A stretch of 64,000 nt of DNA. It comes from Flavobacteriaceae bacterium (GTDB taxonomy: Bacteria > Bacteroidota > Bacteroidia > Flavobacteriales > Flavobacteriaceae). Positions within the stretch are counted from its first letter, which is position 1; the number at the start of each line of letters is the position of its first letter. The stretch covers positions 1 through 64,000 of the forward strand of contig JAFMCL010000011.1 in the NCBI GenBank assembly GCA_017857815.1, read 5' to 3'. Shown here piece after piece: positions 45,826 to 54,166 of the stretch. The notes under the pieces were generated by a model that searched no databases, had not been told where the DNA came from, and worked only from the letters and a program-made list of their open reading frames with translations. A program made the translations under genes and the position numbers.

Positions 45826-46513
45826 TTAAATTCCAATCATAGGGTAAATACCTAAAGCTTGTTTTATTATTAATTGTTTCATCACCATATTTTTTTAAAA
45901 AATTAATCCGATCATCAAAAGAACCAAAATCCTTCACATACCATTGGAAAATTTTAGAAAGCATTGTCTTTTTACTATTAAGCTGGTTTTTGGATTTGTC
46001 AGACAAAAAATCACAGGTTAAGCGATAGAGTTGTTGCTCCAATTTCAAACTTCTAAAAGCCTCGTTTAAAAGCTTAGGGCAAGAAACCGAAGCACAGTTT
46101 ATAGCAAAATGAATTCTTGGTTCATTCATTTTTCTTAGCACTTCATGTTCTATTTCACCCAAACTGTAGGATTTACCTTCTATTTCAATAACCTTTCGAC
46201 CCCATGGATCTTTCAGGTCTTTTATGCTTTTTAAAGGATAGTTTTGAAGGATCAATTGAACCGTCAATGCATTGTAAGCATTTATCCAATAGGCTATTAC
46301 ATCGTTTTTTGGCCAAAATTCTTGAGGCGGATGATTTTTCAAAGCTTCAAGGTAGGAATCAACTTCATAAATTGAACTTTTCCAATCCTTGTAATTTACT
46401 TTACCGGTTTCGGAAACGAATTTTTTTAATTGTTGATCCCATCTTTCGTGGATGTTTTTTTGAGTAAAATTAAGCGTTAAAAATAAGGTCAGTAAGAATG
46501 AGATTTTGAGCAT
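45818..46513 (-). CDS. DUF547 protein of the arsenosugar locus
   Basis: 231 residues with a cleavable signal peptide (about 1-17) followed by DUF547: VNYKDWKSS, DVIAYWINAYNALTVQLIL, IEHEVLRKMNEPRIHFAINC and ASVSCPKLL. The domain resembles cysteine-peptidase-like folds and carries a conserved Cys in ASVSCP. Its chemical role in arsenosugar synthesis is unknown, and the signal peptide puts it outside the cytoplasm, unlike its operon partners. 12 bp after arsM. Confidence 0.88.
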   Translation of the reverse strand: MLKISFLLTLFLTLNFTQKNIHERWDQQLKKFVSETGKVNYKDWKSSIYEVDSYLEALKNHPPQEFWPKNDVIAYWINAYNALTVQLILQNYPLKSIKDLKDPWGRKVIEIEGKSYSLGEIEHEVLRKMNEPRIHFAINCASVSCPKLLNEAFRSLKLEQQLYRLTCDFLSDKSKNQLNSKKTMLSKIFQWYVKDFGSFDDRINFLKKYGDETINNKTSFRYLPYDWNLNE

Positions 46514-46525
46514 AATAATTAATTT

Positions 46526-47494
46526 TTAGCAACATCCTCCACCGTCATAATGGAATGTTGCAGGTGAAATAAAAATATCTTTTCGAGATAATTCTGCTAT
46601 CGAATTGGCTGTTTTGTCACAAATAGCGAGAGGCTGATTTTGTAAAAGCACATGGCCATTACCATCATCAAAATAATCTTCACAACCAAAATAAATCGCT
46701 GTTTTTCCAGTGAAAACACAGGGTCCATCCGCAGGCATCGGATTTTTGATGGCACAAACTTCCACACTCTCAATATAAATCAATTCGTCGGTAGGGTGGT
46801 TTAGCGGGTCTAAAATGCGATAAGGTCGTTTAGCACGAATTTCAATCGTTCCAAAGCCAACATCAGTTAACATTTTAATGTATTCTTTTAAAGGTATGGA
46901 ACCCGATAGACATAAGGCCCTCAATCTATCGTCATTCCTTAAGGTTTCATTCATCGGCTGATCACAAATCGGATCACTCATTACGAGTCGTCCATTTGTT
47001 TTTAGCACGCGATACATTTCTTTTAGAGCCTGCTTCAACTCTGTCATTTTAAAAATGTTAAAAAGGCAGTTTTGGGCTGCTACATCAATGCTGTTATCTG
47101 GAACAGGAAGGTTCAAAGCGTCCCCTTTTTTAAGGGTAACAAAATCCGATTTAAACCAATTGTTTTCATTTTCAGCGAGTTTAAAGTTATCCTTTGAAGC
47201 TTCCAGCATTTCATCTACGACATCAACTCCAACAACCCCTCCTTTTTTTCGTGAGAAATATGCAAACTGTAGTAACTCCATTCCACCACCAACTCCTACA
47301 TAAAGCACCTTTGGATTCCCACTTAAATCCCTTGGATGTACTGTACTACCACACCCGTAATTCATTTCTTGCATCCGAATTGGTATAATTAAACCCGGTA
47401 ATTTCCATAGGGGAGTGGATATACAACAAAGCCCTACGTCTGGTGTTATTGCAGCCTCTTTATATACATCATGCGTGGTTTTTAAGTATTCCAT
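46526..47494 (-). CDS. arsM: Arsenite methyltransferase ArsM (arsenosugar type)
   Basis: SAM-dependent methylation of trivalent arsenic to mono- and dimethyl forms, the feed for arsenosugars. 322 residues: C23-C24 in VGLCCISTPLWKLPG, C48 in MNYGCGS, SAM loop VLYVGVGGGMEL (63-74), then a class I methyltransferase core and a distinctive C-terminal extension ending GGGCC (C321-C322). These features match the arsenosugar-type ArsM, which differs from the shorter stand-alone detoxifying enzymes. Flanked by PNP and DUF547. Confidence 0.92.
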   Translation of the reverse strand: MEYLKTTHDVYKEAAITPDVGLCCISTPLWKLPGLIIPIRMQEMNYGCGSTVHPRDLSGNPKVLYVGVGGGMELLQFAYFSRKKGGVVGVDVVDEMLEASKDNFKLAENENNWFKSDFVTLKKGDALNLPVPDNSIDVAAQNCLFNIFKMTELKQALKEMYRVLKTNGRLVMSDPICDQPMNETLRNDDRLRALCLSGSIPLKEYIKMLTDVGFGTIEIRAKRPYRILDPLNHPTDELIYIESVEVCAIKNPMPADGPCVFTGKTAIYFGCEDYFDDGNGHVLLQNQPLAICDKTANSIAELSRKDIFISPATFHYDGGGCC

Positions 47495-47509
47495 TTTTTA
47501 ATTTATAAA

Positions 47510-48328
47510 TTAAATTCTTGACATCCATTTTTCTAGTAACAAGATAAGCGAATTTTCTCCTTTCTTAGCCATGTCCATTATTTCAGGAATATTAATCGGT
47601 TGTAGGTTGTCAGGGTCGCAAGAGTCTGTCAACACCGAAAATGCAATTACGGATATTTTCAATTGATTGGCAACAATGACTTCGGGTACTGTCGACATGC
47701 CGACTGCATCGGCTCCAATGATTTTAAGGTAGCGATACTCCGCGGGAGTTTCTAGTTGGGGACCAACCACAGCCGCATAGACACCTTGATGCATTATAAT
47801 GTCATTTTCACTAGCGATTGTTTTAAGAATCTCGATTGATTTTTTATCATAAGCTTGACTCATGTCAACAAATCTTTCTCCAAAGTCCTCAATATTTTTC
47901 ATTGCAAGTGGAGAACTTCCTTGAAGATTAATGTGATCTTTTATTAACATGATTTCTCCTTTTTTGAATTCAAGGTTGATAGCCCCAGCAGCATTACTTA
48001 CTACTAAATTTTGCACTCCTAGCATTTTCATTATTCTTACTGGATAGGTGATTTCAAAAAAATCATAACCCTCATAAAGATGGAAACGGCCATCAAAGAC
48101 TAAAACTTTCTTTCCGAATAATGTTCCGTAAATCAATTTCCCATTATGATAAGAAACTGTCGTTAGCGGAAGATGTGGTATTTCCTCATAATCAAGAACG
48201 ATTATGGGTTTAATTTTTTCGACCAATCCCCCCAGACCCGTCCCAAGAATGATTCCAAATTCAGTTGATTCTATTCCTCTTTCTTTAATGAATCTGATTG
48301 ATTCTTTTAATTTTTCTATCCTATTCAT
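47510..48328 (-). CDS. Purine nucleoside phosphorylase of the arsenosugar locus
   Basis: 272-residue trimeric-type PNP. GIILGTGLGGL, HNGKLIYG, RFHLYEGY, VSNAAGAINLEFKKGEI, AAVVGPQLETPAEYR, MSTVPEVI and VLTDSCDPDN are the phosphate-, ribose- and base-binding segments (the usual Asn that binds the purine lies in VLTD/N-type sequence). In this setting it probably removes adenine from the arsenic-bearing deoxyadenosyl intermediate made by ArsS, exposing the ribose; that is inference from context. Overlaps its upstream gene by 8 bp. Confidence 0.9.
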   Translation of the reverse strand: MNRIEKLKESIRFIKERGIESTEFGIILGTGLGGLVEKIKPIIVLDYEEIPHLPLTTVSYHNGKLIYGTLFGKKVLVFDGRFHLYEGYDFFEITYPVRIMKMLGVQNLVVSNAAGAINLEFKKGEIMLIKDHINLQGSSPLAMKNIEDFGERFVDMSQAYDKKSIEILKTIASENDIIMHQGVYAAVVGPQLETPAEYRYLKIIGADAVGMSTVPEVIVANQLKISVIAFSVLTDSCDPDNLQPINIPEIMDMAKKGENSLILLLEKWMSRI

Positions 48329-48929
48329 GTGGTCTAATTTTTTCTAATAAATCAGGGTGATCTTCAAGGTCTTCTAAAACATCTATATCGTTTTTTTCTT
48401 CGAGAAGAAACACATCATTTCCTTCTAACGCATTTAAAGTTTTACTCAAAACTTGATCAGTACTCCAGGGTATGCTCTTAAAAAGAATATCTCTCATCTG
48501 CTTTAATCCTAACAAGTAATAGCCACCGTCCTTTGCGGGGCCAATGACTACATCATGGTTTAGCAGCAACTTGAATGATAAATCAATATCCTTTGGTTTT
48601 AAACTCCATAAGTCACTTCCGATAATTAATACAGACTCATAACCTTTGTTGAAAGCCCACTGAAAAGCAAATTGCATTTTTGATCCTAAATCAGAACCTA
48701 CTTGAAGCATTTTATGTTGAGCAACGTTATCCCAAAGATCAGTCTCGGGAATGAATTCACTGTAAAAAACGGCAGATGAGAAACCAGACTCTTTTACACA
48801 GTCTGTAGTGTGTGTTAATAAATATTTATAGACCTCTAAAGCTTTATGCTTCCCAATCTTGTTTGCCAATCGAGATTTTGTCCTCCCAAGTATTGGATTT
48901 TTACAAAAAACTATGATTAGTGATTTCAC
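48321..48929 (-). CDS. TIGR04282 family (DUF2064) arsenosugar biosynthesis glycosyltransferase
   Basis: 202 residues, nucleotidyl/glycosyltransferase-like fold: LIIVFCKNPILGRTKSRLAN, VLIIGSDLWSLKPKDI, VVIGPAKDGGYYLLGL and IPWSTDQVLSKTL. Matches TIGR04282 of arsenosugar loci. The start is GTG 48929; two ATGs just upstream are out of frame. First gene of the minus arm (TIGR04282, PNP, ArsM, DUF547, TIGR04283). Confidence 0.86.
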   Translation of the reverse strand: MKSLIIVFCKNPILGRTKSRLANKIGKHKALEVYKYLLTHTTDCVKESGFSSAVFYSEFIPETDLWDNVAQHKMLQVGSDLGSKMQFAFQWAFNKGYESVLIIGSDLWSLKPKDIDLSFKLLLNHDVVIGPAKDGGYYLLGLKQMRDILFKSIPWSTDQVLSKTLNALEGNDVFLLEEKNDIDVLEDLEDHPDLLEKIRPHE

Positions 48930-48974
48930 ATCATAAATTTACTCAAAATATCTTTGATTTTTAGCATAAAAAAA

Positions 48975-49012
48975 CCCCAATGTACCCACACTTTTTTCAT
49001 TGGGGAAACACT
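48975..49012 (-). terminator. Rho-independent terminator downstream of the LytTR gene
   Basis: Perfect 8-bp arms (48975-48982 and 48998-49005; CCCCAATG in the minus-strand reading) enclose a 15-base loop. On the minus strand the stem runs into seven T's. It stops transcripts arriving from the LytTR gene at 49212 and insulates the arsenosugar minus arm, which must have its own promoter in 48930-48974. Confidence 0.8.
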
Positions 49013-49211
49013 ATTAAAAGTGTTTTTTTTTAATAGAAAACTCTATGAAAGTTTTAAAGTAACATTCTTGTTTATTGTCTTTAGAAGATTAGTTTTAATG
49101 GTAATTCCTAGAAATGTACAAAATTTTGTTTTCATCATTAAAATTCAAGAAATTAAGGAGTATTATTGGGAGTTTTCGAAGTATAGAGTCGTAAGAACAT
49201 TCTTACTTTTT

Positions 49212-49943
49212 TTAGCTATTTTCACCTAAATACTTAATCAGATTATTTCGTTCAATAGTGTTTATTTCGATTGATCTTCCGTCAGATAATTTACATTCAT
49301 AATTATTACTTGAAATTAAGTTAATTTGATTCAAATGGTTCAGATTGATTGTGCAATATTCTTTTAAATTATAAAACAAGACACTAGATAAATATTTCTT
49401 TCGAATCTTATTTAAAGAAAGAGAATTCACATATGGTTCAATATTTTTTTGATGAATTCTGGTTTTGTTTTTATAAGAATGAATTGAGATCAAAGATTCC
49501 CATGAGATTATCTTTAAATTTTCATTTTTTGGAGAGTTCGGCAAAATTATTTTGTTTGAAAACGGATTATTTTTGGTTCGCTTCTTCTTCAAATAAAGAA
49601 CGTCTTTAATTAAGCGTTTGATTTCTTCCTTAGTTGGTGGAGGAGAGATGCATAGATCGATACCTTTTCTAAGTGCTAAAATAATTGCTTCGGGTTCTGT
49701 GGCAAATAATAATTTAAACACACTGGTTTTTTGAATAATATTCAATAATTTTTCAGTATCATGATACATACATCCTGATTCAATAAGAACAAGATCGATT
49801 TCAGGTCTTATAAGATCTTCTAGAGCTCTTTTGCTGTTCACTTGATGCTTATGGTTCAAAGACACCATACTGTATCGATTTATTAAGGGATAGGTTTCTG
49901 AGAAAAAAACATCAGATGTTAGCCATAGTAGAGATAATACCAC
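49212..49943 (-). CDS. LytTR-domain regulator with a degenerate receiver
   Basis: 243 residues from GTG 49943. The C-terminal part (about 150-243) is a LytTR DNA-binding domain: YCTINLNHLNQINLISSNNYEC and KLSDGRSIEI parallel the neighbouring regulator. The N-terminal half looks like a response-regulator receiver without a phosphorylation site: the phosphoacceptor position reads DLVLIESG with Glu55 for Asp, and the N-terminal acidic pair is missing. It could be a phosphorylation-independent regulator related to the kinase pair next to it. 122 bp after the response regulator; terminator downstream. Confidence 0.8.
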   Translation of the reverse strand: MVLSLLWLTSDVFFSETYPLINRYSMVSLNHKHQVNSKRALEDLIRPEIDLVLIESGCMYHDTEKLLNIIQKTSVFKLLFATEPEAIILALRKGIDLCISPPPTKEEIKRLIKDVLYLKKKRTKNNPFSNKIILPNSPKNENLKIISWESLISIHSYKNKTRIHQKNIEPYVNSLSLNKIRKKYLSSVLFYNLKEYCTINLNHLNQINLISSNNYECKLSDGRSIEINTIERNNLIKYLGENS

Positions 49944-50065
49944 TTTATAATTTATTCCGTTGTTTAGAATAATAAAGTTATCACTTTTATGTTATTTCAC
50001 TTTGTCTGGCCGTAATACGTGGTTGGATATAGATATAACCTAATCGTTTAGTGTTATAACTGGCT

Positions 50066-50824
50066 TCAGATAATGTTCAAGTGTTGTAGGAGTTTGTCAT
50101 ATCTTCTTCTTGAAATTGGGAGTTCGGTTCCATCTTTTAATTCACAATAGTTTCCAGATTTTTTATTGATATTGGTCAAGTGATTAAGGTTAACCATATA
50201 AGAGTTGTGAATCCTAAAAAAATCTTTATGTTGGAGAATTGCCTCGTATTCCCCCAAGGATTTAGATGCGATTAACATTACTTTATTGATCAGGTGAAAC
50301 TCGGTATAACGACCAGAAGATTTACAATAGAGGATGTCGATGTTTTTAATTAAATTTACTTTATTGATGTTAGAAATAGTAACAAAGTTAAAAGGAGAAT
50401 AAGAATTATTTGGTATCTGAATCTCTCCTGAACTGTGTAATGCGTATTCTTTTTTAGTACTACTTTTTTCAATTGCGCGATTAACAGCTTCTATCAGTTT
50501 GTCAATTTCAATAGGTTTAAGTAAGAAATCGACAGCATTGTATTTAAAAGCCTTTATGGCATATTGATCAAAAGCGGAGACGAAAATTATTTGAGGCAAA
50601 TCCCCTTTGATTTCATCAAGAAGCTCAAAGGCTGTGTCTTGATCAAGAATGATGTCCATAAAAACAATGTCATAACTCTTGCTTTTCAGCATGTCAATTG
50701 CTTCTTGTTTTTGGCTGCTACTGTCCAAGGCTTTGATTTCTGGACAATACTTTTTTATAAAATGTTCGAGAATTTCAATATTATTCTTGTCATCATCTAC
50801 AATTAATGCAGAAATTTTTTTCAT
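50066..50824 (-). CDS. LytTR-family response regulator
   Basis: 252 residues from ATG 50824 (a TTG 16 codons upstream is in frame but inside the kinase gene). Receiver with D10-D12, phosphoacceptor D57 in YDIVFMDIILD and K in VDFLLKPIEIDKL, then a LytTR domain with ILYCKSSGRYTEFHL, FFRIHNSYMVNLNHL and NYCELKDGTELPISRRR. Overlaps the kinase gene by 32 bp, so the two are one unit. It sits in the middle of the arsenosugar locus and is a candidate regulator of it, but no site was proved. Confidence 0.93.
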   Translation of the reverse strand: MKKISALIVDDDKNNIEILEHFIKKYCPEIKALDSSSQKQEAIDMLKSKSYDIVFMDIILDQDTAFELLDEIKGDLPQIIFVSAFDQYAIKAFKYNAVDFLLKPIEIDKLIEAVNRAIEKSSTKKEYALHSSGEIQIPNNSYSPFNFVTISNINKVNLIKNIDILYCKSSGRYTEFHLINKVMLIASKSLGEYEAILQHKDFFRIHNSYMVNLNHLTNINKKSGNYCELKDGTELPISRRRYDKLLQHLNII

Positions 50825-51647
50825 AGGTTTTGGTTTGGTATGACTTAAGGGCAAGTCTGTCTGATGTTTCAAAAGGAATGTCTAAGGTAATCCTTGTACC
50901 TGAAGCAATGTCTGATTTGTTTAAGTCTTCACTGTTATAAATAATTTTTTCTTTTTGATTCTTATTAATGAGTTTTATTCTTCTATGTAATATTCGGTTT
51001 CCAAGAGAATTATGTCCCTTTTCGTGTAAACTAGTTTTTTTCTTTGATGTTTCAATACCGATTCCATTGTCTTCAATATTAATTTGAAGACCCTTGGAAG
51101 TGTATTTAAAGATGATGACCAAGATCCCGTTTATTTTTAAAGGTGAAATACCATGGATAATTGCATTTTCAACAATAGGTTGAAGAAGCATTGGTGGGAG
51201 GTAGAATTTTAAAGGCTCTACATCAATACTGATATCAAAAAAATAATTAAATTTATCCTTTAGTCGCATTTTTTGAAGTTCAAGATATGCCTTAAGGTAT
51301 TCGACCTCTTCTTTTAAAGAGACTGATTCTCTCTCATTCACTTCTAGTGTTTTTCTTAACAGTGTTGAGAACCTTCCTAGATATTGATTGATTTTTCGTT
51401 CTGATTTGAGGATTAATAAACTTTGAATTCCATTTAAAATGTTAAAAACGAAATGCGGATTCATTTGTGCCTGAAGTGATTGAGATTCTAGAAGACTAAT
51501 CTTAATTTTATATGCTTTTTTATAGTATTTTGTATAAAAATAATGATAACAAAAAAAAAGCAATGAAGTAAATAAAAACTGAACTATAATTAATTCAATA
51601 TATTGAATGTGTCTGGAGAGAATATGCTGTAAATTGAGAATGGTCAT
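50793..51647 (-). CDS. LytS/YehU-type sensor histidine kinase
   Basis: 284 residues. One membrane helix near 17-37, then a His_kinase domain with H65 in QAQMNPHFVFNILNGIQSLL, and a GHKL ATPase domain (NAIIHGISPLKINGI, EDNGIGIET). No periplasmic sensor domain is visible, so it probably relies on a partner or senses at the membrane. Partner regulator directly downstream. Confidence 0.93.
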   Translation of the reverse strand: MTILNLQHILSRHIQYIELIIVQFLFTSLLFFCYHYFYTKYYKKAYKIKISLLESQSLQAQMNPHFVFNILNGIQSLLILKSERKINQYLGRFSTLLRKTLEVNERESVSLKEEVEYLKAYLELQKMRLKDKFNYFFDISIDVEPLKFYLPPMLLQPIVENAIIHGISPLKINGILVIIFKYTSKGLQINIEDNGIGIETSKKKTSLHEKGHNSLGNRILHRRIKLINKNQKEKIIYNSEDLNKSDIASGTRITLDIPFETSDRLALKSYQTKTYEKNFCINCR

Positions 51648-51752
51648 TGGGGTGACATTTTTTAAAATAGTATAAATCGATTTTCAATATAATAAAAAAT
51701 ATTTATTTATTTAAATATTTTTGACATTAATAATTTATAGAAAACAAGTGTA

Positions 51753-51772
51753 TTGACACTATAATCTGTCAA
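51753..51772. promoter_or_regulatory. Inverted repeat upstream of the peroxidase-like/arsS operon
   Basis: TTGACA (51753-51758) and TGTCAA (51767-51772) are inverse copies with an 8-bp spacer, 13 bp before ATG 51785. A third half-site in the TTGACA orientation lies at 51721-51726, preceded by Ts (TTTTTGACA, 51718-51726). No TAnnTTTG box is seen, so this promoter may use other signals. The binding protein is unknown. Confidence 0.4.
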
Positions 51773-51784
51773 AATAATCAACCT

Positions 51785-52120
51785 ATGAAAAAAAAATATT
51801 ATAAAAGTGATGATTTGAAAAAATTTAAAAATATAACAGATTGGAACCCAGAGTTAGGTGAAAAGTTTTTCGAATACTACAATAGTGTTTTTAAAGAAGG
51901 GAGTCTCAGTGTCCGTGAAAAATCATTGATTGCTCTTGCAGTCTCTCATGTAGTTCAGTGTCCATATTGTATTGAGGCTTACACGCGTGACGGCTTGCAA
52001 AAAGGGATTGAAAAATCTGAAATGATGGAAGCGGTTCATGTCGGGGCAGCCATACGAAGTGGTGCTTCCTTGGTTCATGGCGTACAAATGATGAATGTGT
52101 ACGATAAATTGAGTATGTAA
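51785..52120 (+). CDS. Arsenosugar biosynthesis-associated peroxidase-like protein
   Basis: 111-residue AhpD/carboxymuconolactone-decarboxylase-fold protein with the redox pair CPYC (C59 and C62) in VVQCPYCIEAYT, and a histidine before it (SHVVQCP). The family (TIGR04169) accompanies ArsS. Its stop shares a base with the arsS start (TAATG). It may keep an arsenic or sulfur species reduced; that is inference. Confidence 0.88.
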   Translation: MKKKYYKSDDLKKFKNITDWNPELGEKFFEYYNSVFKEGSLSVREKSLIALAVSHVVQCPYCIEAYTRDGLQKGIEKSEMMEAVHVGAAIRSGASLVHGVQMMNVYDKLSM

Positions 52121-53175
52121 TGGCTTCCAAATCGTTAAAAGCAAGTAACAACGTTTTGTCCTCAACTAAACGCCAATTAGAAATACTCTCCAATGGTATT
52201 TTTTCTGATGGAGGTCTTCCTAAGTTTGAGTCCCGTTTGGTTGCGTATGAACTCGATGCACTACGTCCGTTGAAGTTAGAGATTCTTCAAATTAATGTTG
52301 GCTATATGTGTAATCAGGTTTGTGCACATTGTCATGTTGATGCGGGACCAGACCGAAAAGAAATGATGTCTAGGGAAACAATGGAACTGTGCCTCGATGT
52401 TTTAAGGAAAACAAAGGTTAAAACCATTGATTTGACTGGAGGCGCTCCTGAAATGCATCCTGATTTTCGATGGTTTGTCAGTCAGATACGTTTGACTGAT
52501 GTAGAAGAGATTATTGTACGATCTAATTTGACAATAATATTGGCCAATAAAAAATATCATAGTCTTCCTGATTTTTTTAAACAAAACAAAGTACATATTA
52601 TCTCCTCGTTACCTTTTTATAAAAAAGATAAAACTGACAGGCAAAGAGGAGATGGAGTATTTAGTCAATCTATAACAGCTTTGAAATTACTAAACTCTGC
52701 TGGATATGGAAAGTCAAACAGTGACTTACAACTTGATTTGGTTTACAATCCCTCAGGAGCATTTTTACCTGGAGATGAGAAAACTTTAGAAAATGACTTT
52801 AAGAAAGCCTTAAAGCTTGATTTTGATATTGACTTTAACCAATTATTTGCAATTACAAATTTGCCTATCAGTCGTTTTCTAGATTATTTAATTGCCTCTG
52901 AAAACTATGAAGATTATATGTCTTCTTTGGTTGAATCTTTTAATCCTAAAGCAGTTGCTAATGTAATGTGTACCAATACACTTTCAGTTCGTTGGGACGG
53001 AATGCTTTTTGATTGTGACTTTAACCAAATGTTAGACTTAAAGGTAGCAAGCCCAATAACGCATCTGCGTGATTTTAATCTAGAATTGTTACAAGAAAGA
53101 AAGATAGGGGTGTCACAGCACTGCTATGGTTGTACGGCAGGATCTGGAAGTAGCTGTCAAGGGACTGTGGTCTAA
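52120..53175 (+). CDS. arsS: Arsenosugar biosynthesis radical SAM protein ArsS
   Basis: Radical SAM enzyme that joins the 5'-deoxyadenosyl group to dimethylarsenic, giving the 5'-deoxy-5'-dimethylarsinoyl-adenosine intermediate in known arsenosugar producers. 351 residues with the CxxxCxxC cluster (C64, C68, C71 in YMCNQVCAHCHVDAGP), the SAM-binding DLTGGAPEMHPDF, and a C-terminal second cluster region (CYGCTAGSGSSCQG). The end of the 53,175 bp gene converges on the PorP/SprF gene. Confidence 0.94.
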   Translation: MASKSLKASNNVLSSTKRQLEILSNGIFSDGGLPKFESRLVAYELDALRPLKLEILQINVGYMCNQVCAHCHVDAGPDRKEMMSRETMELCLDVLRKTKVKTIDLTGGAPEMHPDFRWFVSQIRLTDVEEIIVRSNLTIILANKKYHSLPDFFKQNKVHIISSLPFYKKDKTDRQRGDGVFSQSITALKLLNSAGYGKSNSDLQLDLVYNPSGAFLPGDEKTLENDFKKALKLDFDIDFNQLFAITNLPISRFLDYLIASENYEDYMSSLVESFNPKAVANVMCTNTLSVRWDGMLFDCDFNQMLDLKVASPITHLRDFNLELLQERKIGVSQHCYGCTAGSGSSCQGTVV

Positions 53176-53194
53176 AATTTAGGTGATGCCGTTA

Positions 53195-54166
53195 CTATTT
53201 AATAGCTACTCTTTTTTCTTTATTTCTTGTGCCAATCCTTCTGTCATCAGAGGAATTAGCTGAATTTCCTAAACGTATCTTAAGAATCAATTCATGAGTC
53301 CCATTGGTCAATTGACTAATATCAGATTCCCTAGGTGTTTCATATGCATAACCAAAAGAAAGACCCCCTTGAGTTTTTAGCATTAAATTGGCTCCAAAAC
53401 CACTTTCAAGATTATACTCGATTCCGAAGTTGATGAATTGATCATAATTAAAAGTCGTGTTAAGAGAAAGAAAAGTAGGGGCTCCTGCCACTTGCCTATA
53501 GAGTAAGAAAGGACTCAAAGTCCACCGGTCAGATACAAAGAGATTTACACCCCCACTTGCATAAAAATGAACCCTGTCAGTTGCACTAGTATACAAGCCT
53601 TGCTGGTCTAAATATCTTTTTGAATTTAGGATTCTAGGAGCAGATAAGGAAACAAAATATTTATTGTTTTTGAGATAAACTCCAACTCCGACATTGGGTA
53701 CAAATTGGCTGTAGTTTATAAGGTTTGGGTCAACTCCACTAGTCGTATTTTTACTTTCAAGTGCTTCAGCTTCGAGCCTAGTTCCATTGGCTCCTGCTTG
53801 TAGTCCTAAAAACAAATCGGTTTCTTCGGACATTGGAAGTTTATAGGAAAAGTTTACATAAGCATGCGTTTGTCTTTGTATAAATATTTCATCGTTGATA
53901 ATGTTCAACCCTATACCAACACGTTCATTGCTGGTTGGTGTCCCAAATGAAAAAGCTTGCACAACTGGAGCTCCATCAATTCCTGACCACTGACTTCGGT
54001 AACTCATGCTGAGCATAGGTGCCTCTTGTGTTCCTGTATAAGCAGGATTGAAAATAGTCATGTGCTGCCTGAACAATGAAAAGTGAGTGTATTGTTGTGA
54101 GAAGACAAAAACTGAAGTAAAGAACGCTAAAAGCGTTATAACGGGTCTGTTTATTGTAGTATTCAT
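53195..54166 (-). CDS. PorP/SprF-family T9SS outer-membrane protein
   Basis: 323-residue beta-barrel with signal peptide (to about residue 23). FSLFRQHMTIFNPAYTGTQEAPMLSMSYRSQWSGIDGAP, of which NPAYTG and the following MSYRSQW are the PorP/SprF signature, is at 28-65. SprF-type proteins help secrete and anchor partner T9SS cargo at the outer membrane. The gene directly upstream encodes such a cargo with a type B sorting domain, and its stop touches this ATG. Confidence 0.94.
   Translation of the reverse strand: MNTTINRPVITLLAFFTSVFVFSQQYTHFSLFRQHMTIFNPAYTGTQEAPMLSMSYRSQWSGIDGAPVVQAFSFGTPTSNERVGIGLNIINDEIFIQRQTHAYVNFSYKLPMSEETDLFLGLQAGANGTRLEAEALESKNTTSGVDPNLINYSQFVPNVGVGVYLKNNKYFVSLSAPRILNSKRYLDQQGLYTSATDRVHFYASGGVNLFVSDRWTLSPFLLYRQVAGAPTFLSLNTTFNYDQFINFGIEYNLESGFGANLMLKTQGGLSFGYAYETPRESDISQLTNGTHELILKIRLGNSANSSDDRRIGTRNKEKRVAIK

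Noticed and set aside
48954-49229. 91-codon plus-strand frame across the terminator
   Set aside because: It starts at TTG, contains the terminator hairpin and has no recognisable family; it is a chance frame.
51721-51749. E. coli-like -35/-10 promoter (TTGACA...TATAGA) before the AhpD-like/arsS genes
   Set aside because: Bacteroidota use TTG/TAnnTTTG promoters; I list the TTGACA half-sites only as a possible operator.
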